From Phragmites australis (lineage: Eukaryota; Streptophyta; Magnoliopsida; Poales; Poaceae): a stretch of 64,000 nucleotides of DNA. The translations under genes and the position numbers were made by a program. Positions 1 through 11,400 of this stretch are shown here, piece by piece; the first letter of the stretch is position 1, and the number at the start of each line of letters is the position of its first letter. The stretch spans positions 30,652,334-30,716,333 of the forward strand of contig NC_084933.1 in assembly GCF_958298935.1 (NCBI RefSeq), read 5' to 3'. Below the pieces are notes generated by a model. That model did not search any database, was not told the DNA's origin, and saw nothing but the letters and a program-made list of their open reading frames with translations.

Positions 1-1730
1 CGATGTTGATTTATAGGCACGGGGCGGAGAGTTTGGGTCGATTTGGTTTATCGGTTAAGCTTGATTTGGTTTCTTAATCCTAATATATTATTCTCGCGAG
101 GACTCTAATCAAAAGGAAAAATTGATTATATGTTTTAAAGTTTATCCACCTTTAATAATTATATGTCTTATAGGAACTAGTATTAGAGGTGAAAGATAAA
201 TTTAGTTACAAATTAGTTTCTATGGAATTTATGCTTAAAAAATAATTATCTTCAAATATATTATCAAACGTTAATTATTTTTTAAGCATATAATCAAATT
301 TCTAATCAAAATTGTAATTAAAAGATCGAAGCAGCGCGGAAGCCTTCTTCGGACTAAAAAAATTCTGCACCCGATTGATCGGATAAGAACTCTGATGAGC
401 CTTCAGTATAGTTTAGAACGATGCCCTGTCATGGTTAACATGGGGTGTTAGATAAAATAATGGACAAAGAATCGTAGGGCAGTACAGGTACAGGCTTTAA
501 ATCGTAGTATTACAGTTACATGCATGTTACTGCATTTCACTGCATCGGATATTTTGATGTCGATCCATGACTTTGATACGGGAAATGATATTCGTACGCA
601 AAAAGATTTTCACTAAACGTCTACAGATGCATGTGGCCTTTGCCCTTTGATTTGGAGGCAACGGATCTGCGAGACTGCTGCTCCTTTTGCCGTGATATAC
701 TGTAAAGAGGGGAGCAGCCGAATGGAATTATACGAGACCTTCTGCAGCTGATGAATACTATTTTTTTCTCCATTCAATGGTTTGATTGAACACATGTGAA
801 AAGAATAAATTATAAATAACACATATCACAGAGAGACGATAATCTTTCTACAGGAGTGGGCCTCATAATTTCCTTCGTACCTTGCTTGGTAGGACAGTGG
901 CGGTGACTTTGACTTCTTGCGAGCTGTGATTGGTTAACTGCTAATAGAAAAGGGCTCGCTTGCAGCAGCAGCGGCAGCATCATCCTAACGCACCGCTAAT
1001 CGCACAAGTATATGGGCTAATAACGAGTAATAGCAAAGCTAATAATGCACATAATTAGCAATCGCGTCGTCTACCAGCACTATGAATATGCATCGCTATT
1101 GTTGACGCGTGGTGTGGCCGTCCGGCAGAGCTAGGCATGGACCGACGAGCGGCAGGACCGAACGTCGGCGTGTCGCCAGACTCCTTTCGCGAATGTAGAA
1201 TCGTTTCGGTTGGAGCTCCGGTTAAGAAAGCCGTCAACGATCAGCAACTGCCGCGCTAGGGTAACCGGTTCGTTTCGTTCCGCGCCGCCGTGGCGTGGCG
1301 TCGTCGTGGCACGACTCCGTCGCTGGTAATCAAGGACGTTTCCTTGCCCGGGAAGAGAAAAGGAGAAAAGGGTGGGTGCGGCACCACACGACTGGTCCGG
1401 TCTGGTCCGCCTCGGTCGGTTGGGAGATCACGATCACGGCGGGTCGGTGGCGGATGTAAATGAATCAGCCGGGGACTTATCCATCTCTTTCAGTCTTTTT
1501 TTTCTACAGTTGGATCTTTTTTTCAGGCCTAAATTGAAGACTTAAAATGGGTGCACGTGGGAGTGTCGAACTTCGGATCGGCAAGATTGTATCTGATACA
1601 TCTTATCAGTGAACTGTTCGCTCCCATGTAACTTTTTATCTTCTTCTTTCTTCGTTTCCTTTCCTTTCTTTTTTTTTCTTCCTCTCCTTTATCTATGGTA
1701 AAATAATTATTAAGGGACTCTATTGGCTAC
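1..1730. other. intergenic spacer, no gene recognised
   Basis: This AT-rich and then moderately GC-rich spacer contains only short ORFs with no recognisable domain. I see no RNA gene or clear transposon termini. Pyrimidine-rich runs occur near 1490-1700. Confidence 0.5.
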
Positions 1731-1734
1731 TAAC

Positions 1735-2640
1735 GGTATAGGAGGGAGCTACAGCCCCGATTCGCCCTACAGCGGGTGATGCACGCGAAGGGCCGGATCT
1801 GCGCGCCCATGTTCTTGCCGAACGAAAGGTGCGGTGGTCGAGTCGGGCAGACCAACTTGGTGGCAGGGGCGACCCTGCCCGCACAACCTCCTCGGGAACC
1901 GGAGCCTGTGCGCGAACATGGTGGGAACATGGGCTCGTTCCCGAGGAACCGTGAAACATGCGGCAGTAAGCGCGACCAGATCACATCTGAAGCTTTCCTC
2001 GGCACCCTACTCAATGGCCGAAGCGCGGCCGGTCTGGTGACACTTATTTCGTTTGGGCGTGACTGAGAGCACGCGCCGCAGGCCCGGCGCCCACCTGTCG
2101 TGTTGTGCCGGAGCCCCAACTCCGAGAGGCGTTGCCGTTGTCCACTTCGAGCGGGGAAGGGACTGCGGCAGCCACCGGCCTAAACGATCGTCTCTGATTT
2201 GGAGTGGGATCCTCCACGATAATGCATCGTCACCAACACATGGCCCGGCAGAGGATCTGGGTCCCTCTGATTTCGCTTCGCTCGAGCGGCCGGGCACTGT
2301 GCACGAGTTTCTTGCGTCTACAGCGAGTACCTTACCGGCTATGCTCCGGCATGCCATTTCAGTGTCCTGCCGACCAAATCATTACTGCCATGCCATTGGT
2401 ACGATGGCTGGGAATACTTTTCTGATGGGAGCACTGGAATCTGGAGGTCCGGCTACTCTCTATATTTCACTTCCACAATGTAGTTGCTCGTTACCGGTGG
2501 GCGAGAGGCGAGAGCCGAGAGGCAGGAACATCCAGTAGCCGTGGGGACGCTTCACGGGCCGGCGAGCTAGAAGCCAAGCCAATCCACAGCCATTCGAGAT
2601 AAGCTACCGTGCGTAGGCGGTAGGCCCGCCTGCCATGACC
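1735..2640. other. organelle-derived insertion (mitochondrial-like, NUMT)
   Basis: This GC-rich block differs sharply from its AT-rich surroundings and is open in several overlapping frames on both strands, for example 2053-2538 (+) and 1730-2119 (-). That pattern is typical of non-coding angiosperm mitochondrial DNA, especially group II intron sequence. The frame-1 peptide beginning MGVTESTRRRPG resembles spurious ORFs I remember from plant mitochondrial genomes. No nuclear gene family fits it. The precise mitochondrial source and the exact ends were not determined; the limits are where base composition changes. It could instead be a decayed nuclear GC-rich exon, but multi-frame openness argues against that. 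Confidence 0.55.
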
Positions 2641-2678
2641 GATGATTCTGGGAATTGAAATATCGATGTCGATTACCC

Positions 2679-2683
<5 letters not shown>

Positions 2684-2750
<67 letters not shown>
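2684..2750. repeat. (TA)n microsatellite
   Basis: An uninterrupted TA dinucleotide run of about 67 bases. On each side lies a diverged copy of a short motif: GAAATATCGATGTCGATTA near 2657 and GAAATGTTGATGTCGATTA near 2759. The array therefore sits between two direct repeats. Confidence 0.95.
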
Positions 2751-2752
<2 letters not shown>

Positions 2753-3079
2753 TAACTGAAATGTTGATGTCGATTATTCTTCTCAATTATTCATGTAAGC
2801 TAACGTAGTATAATATCTCGAAAGAAAATTCGTTGCCAGATACTGTTGCGCTCACACAGACTGCTTGCCCTACGCAATGTATAACCCCTAACCAATGAGG
2901 TCTCATGGAGCCATGACAGGCCACCGCGCCATTGTTGCTTTTCGGAGCGCCCAAAGGCTCAAAGAAACGTTTGACTTCGACATAGTGGAGATCACGTTGT
3001 TGATCCTTGCAAGATGCTTTCCTATCCTGACCAAGAAACGTTTCATCCCTAGCTAAAAACACCGTTTGTAGCAGCTTCG

Positions 3080-3640
3080 CATTCTGGATTTAGTTACCCC
3101 TCTCACTTCATATGCGGAGAAGCTGGTGGTGAAGTAGGTAATATGCTTGGGGTCGGTACGGAACACATGAATTTCATAGTAAACAGTCTAACTCCAGAAG
3201 GATTCCCGGAAGAAAAAAAAATCCATGTTCCAAACGGGTTGTGTTGATCGATATTCTACCCTCACACAAGACCAAAACCACTTCACAAGTGTTGTATACT
3301 TGTATTGATCGATATTCTACCTCTCTCTGCTGCTCCTACTGTTTTTCTTCCGGCAGAAATCTGTTGCTCTCTCGTTATATATATCGCTGTAGCTGAACTT
3401 GTATTTCAGTTTGCTATGAACGGGAAACGGAATTCCCAGGGCGAAAAAATCTGCATCGAGGTTGCTGCTACTGGAGTACACTGCACGCACAATCCGTGGT
3501 TCCTGGACGATACAAGTCTTCACCCTTGGGCAGATGCTGCTTCGGTTTGTTCTTTTTCTTGTACTCCTACTCTTACCTTTCTGGCCTTTCCGTTGGCAAC
3601 CATTGGTCCCGCTGACCGGATCCAGCACAAAGAAGCAGAC
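3080..3640 (-). pseudogene. degenerate duplicate of the 3' end of the OTUD3-like gene
   Basis: Reading the minus strand, 3635-3535 matches the last exon of the intact OTU gene at 15556-15436, including the lysine-rich stretch read there as GQGKGQKGKKQKKK (here CQRKGQKGKSRSTRKR). Matching 3'-untranslated stretches are also present. ATTCTGGATTTA near 3085 corresponds to 14947. CACACAAGACCAAAACCACTTCACAAG near 3263 corresponds to 14966 onward, with substitutions. The frame is broken and no upstream exons are present, so this is a partial gene duplicate rather than a gene. The homology runs into an hAT element at 3645 and briefly resumes beyond it at 5479. Confidence 0.7.
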
Positions 3641-3811
3641 AACCATAGATACTCAAATAGGCCAGTCGGATCGATCCGGCACGGGTCCAGCTAGACACAG
3701 TTCGATTGGCCCAGCTAGTGTAAAGGATCATGTTATGTCGGCCCGCGTGCCACGCTCTCAACCCACGGCACGACCCGTCATGCATCATGCTGTGTCGGGT
3801 CGGTCTGGGTA

Positions 3812-4306
3812 TAGGGATGGCAACGGGGCTAATCCCCGCGGGGAATGCTTCCCCATCCCCGTCCCTATTTAGCTATCGGGGGAAAGATTTCTCCCATCTC
3901 CATCCCCGCGGGGAATTTGCGGGGATCGGGTCCCCAATGGGGATATAAAATTGAATGATATTTGATTATTTTTATATATTAATAATATGTATGTTGTATA
4001 AATAAGTAATTTATTGATGTATACGAGGGTAATTAATATAAGATTGATTAAATATCATAGGTTAGACAAAAAAGAATAAGAGTAATTTATTATTTATTCT
4101 ACGTAATGTAATGTTTGTACATTTATATAATAAGAAAAATATGTATATATGTGATATCGGGGATATAGCGGGGAGCGGGGACGGGGAGCGTCTTCCCGTC
4201 CCCGTCCCCATATGAGTTCGCGGAGGACAAAATCTCCCCATCCCCGTCCCCTAATAGGGGAATTCCCCGCGGGGAATCGGGGATCGGGTCCCCATTGACA
4301 TCCCTA
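3812..4306. mobile_element. 495-bp non-autonomous Ac-like hAT element (MITE)
   Basis: Terminal inverted repeats TAGGGATGGCAACGGGG and (inverted) TAGGGATGTCAATGGGG begin with the TAGGGATG of Ac/Ds ends. The element is bounded by a perfect 8-bp target duplication TCTGGGTA at 3804-3811 and 4307-4314. Both subterminal regions are rich in CCCCGCGGGGAA palindromes (3834-3845, 3904-3915, 4265-4276), while the centre is AT-rich. It has no coding capacity, so it must have been moved by transposase from elsewhere. It is inserted inside the larger hAT element. Confidence 0.9.
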
Positions 4307-4574
4307 TCTGGGTACGATTATGGCCCGACGGCATGGTCGGCCTAGTGGGCACGGGCGGCCTGGTGCCATGGGCGGGCAAAAAAAATAAAAATAAAAAATA
4401 GCTACAAATTTTAAAAATATATAGAAAATAGATAAAAAAAAATACCTGCAAAATTAAAATATATAGAAAATACAAAATAGTCGGATCCAGACGTACTAGG
4501 CCGGTCGGGTCGTGCCTGTCCGGCTGGCCCATGATGGGTTGTGCCCGTGCCAGCCCGACTTAGCTAGGATCTGA

Positions 4575-5200
4575 TTTATTGGGGCCTACAACTTCGCCAA
4601 AGCCGACTAGCATCCCTTTCCACTGCGCATTTTTCGAACAAAGAAGACTACTAAAGGATCGAATTCGCTTTCCGTGGTGAACTGGTCGTCCCATACCTTC
4701 ATTTTGTCTCATGTGTGTTGAACATTGTCTTCCTCGGTTCCAGCTTCACTGATGTAGGTAGGGCTGGGCGAGAAAGGGTCCCCTCTTGCCTATTAGTAAG
4801 CGGGCCTTCGATTCCACCGGGGTCTTACGGTCTCATAGAGGGGGGGAGAACTACCTAACTAAAGAAGCTCGCTCAAAAAGCTCTAATGCTCGTTTACGAG
4901 TGGAGTGCATAAGCCCTTATTGAAGTAGGGCGAGGCCTTACTACACGAGCTCGTAAGTCAAGCACGGAACGAGCCTTGTCTACGAAGCTTCGCTTCATCA
5001 TCTTGCTTGCTGCGAAGCTTAACGCACTATAACATAGGCATGCATGATGGTATGGTAGGAAGACTCCTTTTAAGGCCGACCACTACATAGGAGTGATAGG
5101 AAGCCAAGCCGTCAAAAGGAAAGGTGAGCAGCCCCATTTATCTTTAATGGAACATAGTACCCCTTACAGTAAGGGTGAGGTCCTTTTATGATGGAAATCA
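4575..5200. other. second organelle-like block (probable NUMT) inside the hAT element
   Basis: The sequence has the style of plant mitochondrial intergenic DNA, with repeated AAGCTCGCT and GAAGCTTCGCTTC motifs and runs such as GTCTTACGGTCTCATAGAGG. It has no coding potential. The repeat GAAGCTTCG...CGAAGCTT forms a short inverted repeat near 4985-5020. The assignment rests on compositional resemblance only; the ends are approximate. Confidence 0.45.
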
Positions 5201-5307
5201 TATAAAGATCTATCTATCTATTCATATTATTAAGCAATAATAGAAGCTTGCTATTACTATTGTGCTTCTGCTTGCAACTCCAAGCATAACATCATTACTT
5301 AAACTTC

Positions 5308-5400
5308 TTATGTTCTCCAGACTTCAACACTGCCATCTTCACGTAGGAATACAATCTTTTCTTCTTCTGAACCAACCAAGTAGCTTAAATAATCATAATT
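5308..5400 (-). pseudogene. captured C-terminal coding fragment
   Basis: On the minus strand about 30 codons stay open and end at a TAA at 5308-5310. The last residues read EEEKIVFLREDGSVEVWRT. The DGSVEVW ending is like the last strand of a WD40-type propeller, but I cannot name a parent gene. The fragment lies between the mitochondrial-like block and the hAT right end, so it may be host gene sequence picked up by the element. No start codon or splice context is visible. Confidence 0.35.
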
Positions 5401-5486
5401 AGTGACATGCCTGGGCCGTGCCTACAGTACCGGGCCTCAAGCTGACCCAATAGGCACGGCTCATTTAGCCATCTCTATAGACAACA

Positions 5487-7480
5487 TCGATATTTTTTTG
5501 CCAAAGGGTTGGATTTATATTATTAAAACAGTAACACAGTACATCCCAAATTACAACAAAGACCATATGAAAAGGAGAAAATACAACTAAGTCCTCACGG
5601 GTTAGTTATAACGCTGGCGACAACTGTTCCAGATTCTGCTATCGAGGAAGATGACCATAACCGGAACCAGCTCCACTTCTACATTGAGAAGAAACTCCAA
5701 ACTTTGGAACCTACCGCATCATCCAACGCCCTGGACCATCCAAGACGTATCTATGTCACTGAAAGAGCATCGACTTCCACCATGCCGGACACAGAAGGGA
5801 AAGGAAACTGACGCTACCTTCTTCAACAAAGAACAAACGTCTAGAGAAAGATCTACTATGTCTCGCCATGGATACACCATGACGACCCGTCCAGAAGGAA
5901 ACTCTGCCACCTGCGACAAAGTCATCAGGCCTGAAGCAAAACCTAGACATGGGGACCATTGAAAGCTCCATCCCAAATGCAAAGATCCTCCCACAAGGAT
6001 GCACGTCGAAATCTTCTACACTGTGTGCCGAGAAGCGGCAGTGCCCGAACCCCATTGCGCACATCAGAGGCAGCGGAGTTCCCGGCCCCCACCATGAGGT
6101 TGCCACCGTGGGAGCATTGATCTTGATAAGACCGATGACGAAGGAGACGACGACGGATCTCAAACGACTGGAATGCAACGCCGCCTCCTCCATCTCCAGG
6201 AGCATCAACTCTGGCGGACCGGAGATTAGGAGTTGCAAAAGGAGAAAGGGAGATGGAAGTCTGGATCTCATCCACTACAAGGTGGTCACAAGAGCCGCTA
6301 CCATTGAAGATGACATCGCTCGTCGCTACACCCACACCGACGAGGAGCCCGAGGAGGAAGACATCCATATGAGCCAATTAAGAACTACAACCTACTTTGA
6401 TTGAGGATAGTGTACAAGCTACAGATCTAGGGGGCTGGCCACACTCCCTCCTGTTGGTGAGGTCGATGAAGATGGGGTGGGAGGGGGCCAGTTCTAAGGA
6501 GCTTTGGAGGAACTAAGGAGTTATGGAGGAGTTTGTCTCTCCGTCGCTCGCATCTAGGAGCTTCTACTGTAACTAGGTCATGTCTAAGCGACTACAGACA
6601 ACAATGATAATTAATAGCACTCCAATATTGATTCTAGAATAGTAACACATCTAATATTTTTGTTAATTACTACTCCATTCAGACATATGCTCTCAAAACA
6701 CATATTTGACTACTACTCTTTTTATAACATATTTATAAAATATGACAAAGTTATACCATTATGAAACTAATTTTTAGATAAATCTATCCGTATCATTCTT
6801 AAATATCAAAACCAAATACATAACAGAATAATTTATATCTAGTTTTTTTTAAAAAAAATACTACACGCAACACAAAACGATATTTATCTGTGACTGGAAC
6901 GAGTACCAGTCAATCATCCACTGTTTTCGCCAATTACTCTCGCCCGCAAATTGTTTTTTTAAATGGGTGTCTGCACTATAGACGTATATGAGGTGTGGCT
7001 CCTTTTTCTCCCTTCTCACAAGCTGCTCTTTGATTTCATAATAATCTGCGCACATATTACAAATAGTCAATAGCAGCCAGTCAGCATGTGATGACAAGGC
7101 GTTAGTGTTCTTATTTCTCGCTGACAACTCGCTGTGCAATGCAAACGATGAGACGGAAGATACTTTAAGAGACAGTTCGGAAAAAGGATGATTATTCTTG
7201 GAATTTTTATGATTTGGTTCGCATTTGAACTAATTTTAACAGTTTGGGTTCCAATCCTCCTATGCAGAAAATCCTTGTTTGGCTGGACGCATCTCCCGCC
7301 CATATACACAGTTTCCAAATCTCGGCCTACCCATGTGGATATACCGGAATTTTGGTGTAAATGGACGGTAAGATTTTAGATGTGCGATTTTTCAAAATAT
7401 ATGTCTATTTTTATAATTTTTCGATTTAAAAAAGTATCGTAATCTTATTTCTTTCTCAGAGGCCCCACACGTCAGCCAAT
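5487..7480. other. intergenic repeat-like spacer upstream of the RGP1-like gene
   Basis: A T-run at 5492-5498 followed by CCAAAGGGTTGGATTTATATT looks like the tail of a minus-oriented retroposon. The block from there to about 6600 is open in several frames (for example 5756-6271 minus) but shows no reverse transcriptase, zinc-finger or other domain I recognise. 6640-6850 is AT-rich and shares short motifs (ATTATGAAACTA, TTTATAAAATA) with the Stowaway-like elements elsewhere in the window. 6860-7400 is unremarkable. Confidence 0.35.
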
Positions 7481-8414
7481 TCATCGACTCTTCCACCTTC
7501 TTCGCCTCCGTCTCCCCAAACAGAAACTCCACCCGTCTCCCTGCCGGCCGGCCGTCGCCTGCAAAAACACGCCGCCGCTTTCCCTGTCACTCTTATCCCT
7601 CGCTCCCACCGCCACTACGCCTCGGGCTCTCTCCCTCGCCTTCACCTCGGGCCCCGATCGTCGTGGAGGCCGGAGATCCAAGCCTGAGATCCGGTCGGAG
7701 CCGTCGTGGATCGGCCATCCCGATCCATCCTGGCCGTCGCCGTCTTCGCTTGGTCACTGCACGCGTTCCTCTTCGTTGGTCCCGCAAATCGCATCAGGGA
7801 GGGACGGATTGAGCTTCAACGCCAGGTACGTTGTCTCGTTGTCGTCCCCTGTCGTCTTGGTTAGCGCGGGGCAGTCGTCTCCTACACAAGAGATGCCGTC
7901 CCGCTCAACTGCCTCCTCTCCAACTTAGTGCACGCGCAAGATCAATGGCGTCATGTGGTTCCATACCCCTGGAATTAGACGAATACTTAGTTAGCTAGGG
8001 GGTCTGTGTTATGTGGTATCGTATTAGCGTGTGGTTGTGAATTGTGATCAGATTCCTTTCGTAATTGCCCACCATTTTGTGTGTTGGTGCACGCATTCAC
8101 TATATAAATGCAAGCAATGTCTGTTTTCCACAAGTTTAATTTGAGTTGTTAGAGAAGATGGTAGTTTGGTGATGTTGCTGGCGTGTGCTATGAGCTCCTC
8201 GACATGTTTTATAATACTGATAAGTTGATCATGAATATCCAGGTGGGCTGTATCATCGGTGTTTAGTTGCAACTTTAGAAGAAAACAGCTCTTTAGTTCT
8301 GTGATGAAAAGTCAGGGCATATGACTTCGCATACGATTTTCCCGGTATTATTCTTTTCTGATGCAGGAGCGGATATTTGTTGAGTTTGAACTACTGGTCT
8401 GATACTCTGATAAG

Positions 8415-11400
8415 ATGTCACTGAAACTTCCACTTCCCCAAGGGCTTTCCTTCCTAAGAAGTGTTGGATGGTTCGAAGACAGGAAGGTTGATTCAGCTGC
8501 CAAACAGCAGTTGTCGCCATCATTGAAGCTCCAGACAGATAAGGAGGTGTACAGACCCGGTGATTCAATCACGGTGACTATAGAAATCTGTAGCCCTGCT
8601 AGTTTAAAGGATGATGTGGGGCAGAAACTGTCGGGAGACGAAGGCCCCTCACTATTGTTAGATGTGCTCTCCTTCGAACTTAAAGGGATTGAGAAGCTGG
8701 ATAGACAATGGTTCTCTGTTCCAAAGCCCTTACCAGGGTCAAAACAAAGGAGAGGTACACTCTAGCTATCACGTTATTTGTATATAAGAAACATTTTCTT
8801 GGCAGCCCTGACTCCAATACTGGTGTTGTTTTCCCCATCCACCATAAGTACTTTTATGTTGACTATCTTCAAATGTTTTTCATCTTGCATTTTTAGTTTT
8901 TGTGGTCTAAAGGTTGCTACAGTCATCATTTCTGCCTGTTCTTTATTCACCATGTCCACAAATGAATTTTCATAGTTTTGCAACTGTCATTGCATCTCTT
9001 TAAGTTGCCCATGTTTCTATACTGTGACATGGGAAAATGATCATTGTATCCATTGTTTTCTTTTCGATAATCTCTTATGTACTGTGATTGTAACCATAGG
9101 TGAACATATGTTTCTGGATTGTTCGGCACTTTCGCTGGTCCCTAAAGTAACTATTGCTTCAGGGCAAACAAAAACATGTAAGCCATTTCTTATTTTGGAG
9201 TGTTCATGGAGTTTAACAATGCACAGTCTTGTAATGTGACATTTCTATGTTTCTTGAACCATAGAATGGTTTTGATTTAGTTTTGTGCGTCACTTCATTT
9301 TTTTAGCTTTATGAGATGATGCTGCACTAGTAAATTGTCTTTATACTTCACTAGTTCTGCTAATTCTTAAACTTCATGCCTCACCTGTTGTCTAACTCAA
9401 CTCACCTGCTATCTAATTATAGATAGTTCTTGTTATTCCTCCGTTGATCAACCTGGTAACAGGAAGTGATTAAAGTTGTTCATTTTTCACCTTACCTCAT
9501 AGTAAAACATCAAGTATATGTGAGCCTACAATATCTATGTGTGAAGTCAAATACTGTTCCGTTAATTATTTGTTCCGCCTGTATATTGGGAAACAAAATC
9601 AGGTGCTGAGACGGACATAGCTCTGTCAGAGGGTCATGAAGGGGTATATTTCTCAATCTGTATATGATTGTTGGCTTCCTTTTCCCCTGGTATCTTAAGT
9701 GGACTATGCTTAATTTTTTCTGTTTTATTATGCATGCTAAAATAGTTAATAATAATGGCTCAAAGCAGTTTTGATACATTTACTTATTAAACCAGGCATT
9801 TTCTTCAATTGGCATTGAACTGTTGGTGTGCATCTGATTTGTTTAGTTTTTATAGACATTATGTGTAGTGTTTGAATTTTACTATCTACACCAATTTAAG
9901 AATTTTAACTCAGCTGAAAAATTTTATGCAGACATTGTACGTATGGAACTCCCGAATATTTTACCGCCATCTTATAGGGGTATCAGTATTCGCTATATTT
10001 ATTATGTGAGGAGCACATTATTTGGAAGGTCGATTGTATTGGGTAATGAAGACCAAAATAACGGTCCCATGAATAGTGTGATTCAATTGGTGAGTTTTCT
10101 GCTTCCAATTCTTAAATAAATGGTACTTTTAAAATTTGCATGTTGTATGCTAAAAAAATGGAAGTGATGATCTGGTGACCGGCATTTAGTAAATTGTATT
10201 ATTCTTCAAATTGACTATTTCAGCTTGTGATTTGTGTTGAGCTTATCAAAGACATTCTTGGTTGATGTGGTTGTTTAACGTCAACACGGACCAAAATTTC
10301 TGTCCTACACAGAAAGAAGAAATGACACATGGCACAGAACACACTGTTAATATTTGTAATAACATATAACAAACTAATTTGATATCATGCACAATTGCAA
10401 CAATAGCATTTATACAATGAGAAATGATATTTCTACAGTTGTATGTTTTCCTATCTTTAGCTAGTGATATGAGTTGACTGCACGCTTCCTTATACCTTGT
10501 AAATTTTCTTTAGGAGACAAGAAACACTAATTCTAATTTTAATTTCCTTATATCTTTCAAGAATGCTTGCTTGTTGATGTTAAGTCATTGCTTACGATAG
10601 GCACTGAGCACTGTATTGGAATCCACTTGATTGCCACTCAGTTCTTGTCTCTTGCATCACGCTCTTCTTCATACCGAATGTGTTATCCAAGTCTCTGTCA
10701 TACATCCAGGTACCATTTGTCAAAATAATAGAACAAAATTCACTTGGTTTCTGTAGGAAGCTCGAGCCCCATTGCAGATACGTGTTTCCCAGAAAAGCAG
10801 CAACCTACTAAATGAAGAAGGTTAGCCAATCTACTAATTTAAGGTGCCTGCGCATCAATTATTATTATGTAACCCTCTGTTTGATTTTAAATGAAGGTTG
10901 CCAATTTAACTATTTGCCTATTAAATTGATTGACTTAGTTACTGATAAATTTTTCAGGGAGGTTACCGTTCTCAATTGATCAACTGGCCATATTTTGGAG
11001 GGTAAAAGATGAAGATTCAGAATGGGTGAGTACTTAATCAAACCTGTGAGCGGCTCCCAGATTTCATCACTCAACTATTCTACACATTTTCCTGCATGAG
11101 TTGGCAAAAGGTTATTTTATTCATTACTTAGATGAAACATTCATATGAACTGAACTATTCTACACATTTTCCTGCATGAGTCTGCATGTAAATGTAGACA
11201 GTAGCTTAACTAAATCATATGTCTCGAAAATACACATGTATTTACTTGATTGCTCTTACTCTTATTGCAGACCAAAGCAAATGATAAAACTGATCTAGAA
11301 GAAGGATATGATAGTTCAAAAGATGAAGTTTCATCTGTTTCCTCGTATAACCCTTCCAATGCAAATCATGAATCCTCCCTCAGGAACTCGTCGTCGATGC

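Larger units (their letters stand above)
3645..5478. mobile_element. non-autonomous hAT-type element carrying nested and captured DNA
   Basis: The left end ATAGATACTCAAATAGGCC and the inverted right end (read as ATAGAGATGGCTAAATGAGCC) are imperfect terminal inverted repeats. They are flanked by near-identical 8-bp direct repeats, AGACAACC (3637-3644) and AGACAACA (5479-5486), the hAT duplication length. The element interrupts the OTU-gene duplicate. The intact OTU copy at 15574-15590 reads AGCAGATAACAACGATC without an insertion, an empty-site counterpart. No transposase ORF is present. The interior holds GC-rich subterminal sequence, an Ac-like element (3812-4306), a mitochondrial-like block (about 4575-5200) and a short coding fragment (5308-5400). 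Confidence 0.7.

Noticed and set aside
2053..2538. 161-codon ORF that could be annotated as a protein
   Set aside because: Several frames on both strands are open at once and the block looks like mitochondrial non-coding DNA, so it was treated as an insertion and not a gene.
5756..6271. 171-codon minus-strand ORF as a retroelement protein
   Set aside because: No reverse transcriptase, endonuclease, gag or transposase motif was found; alternative frames are equally open.
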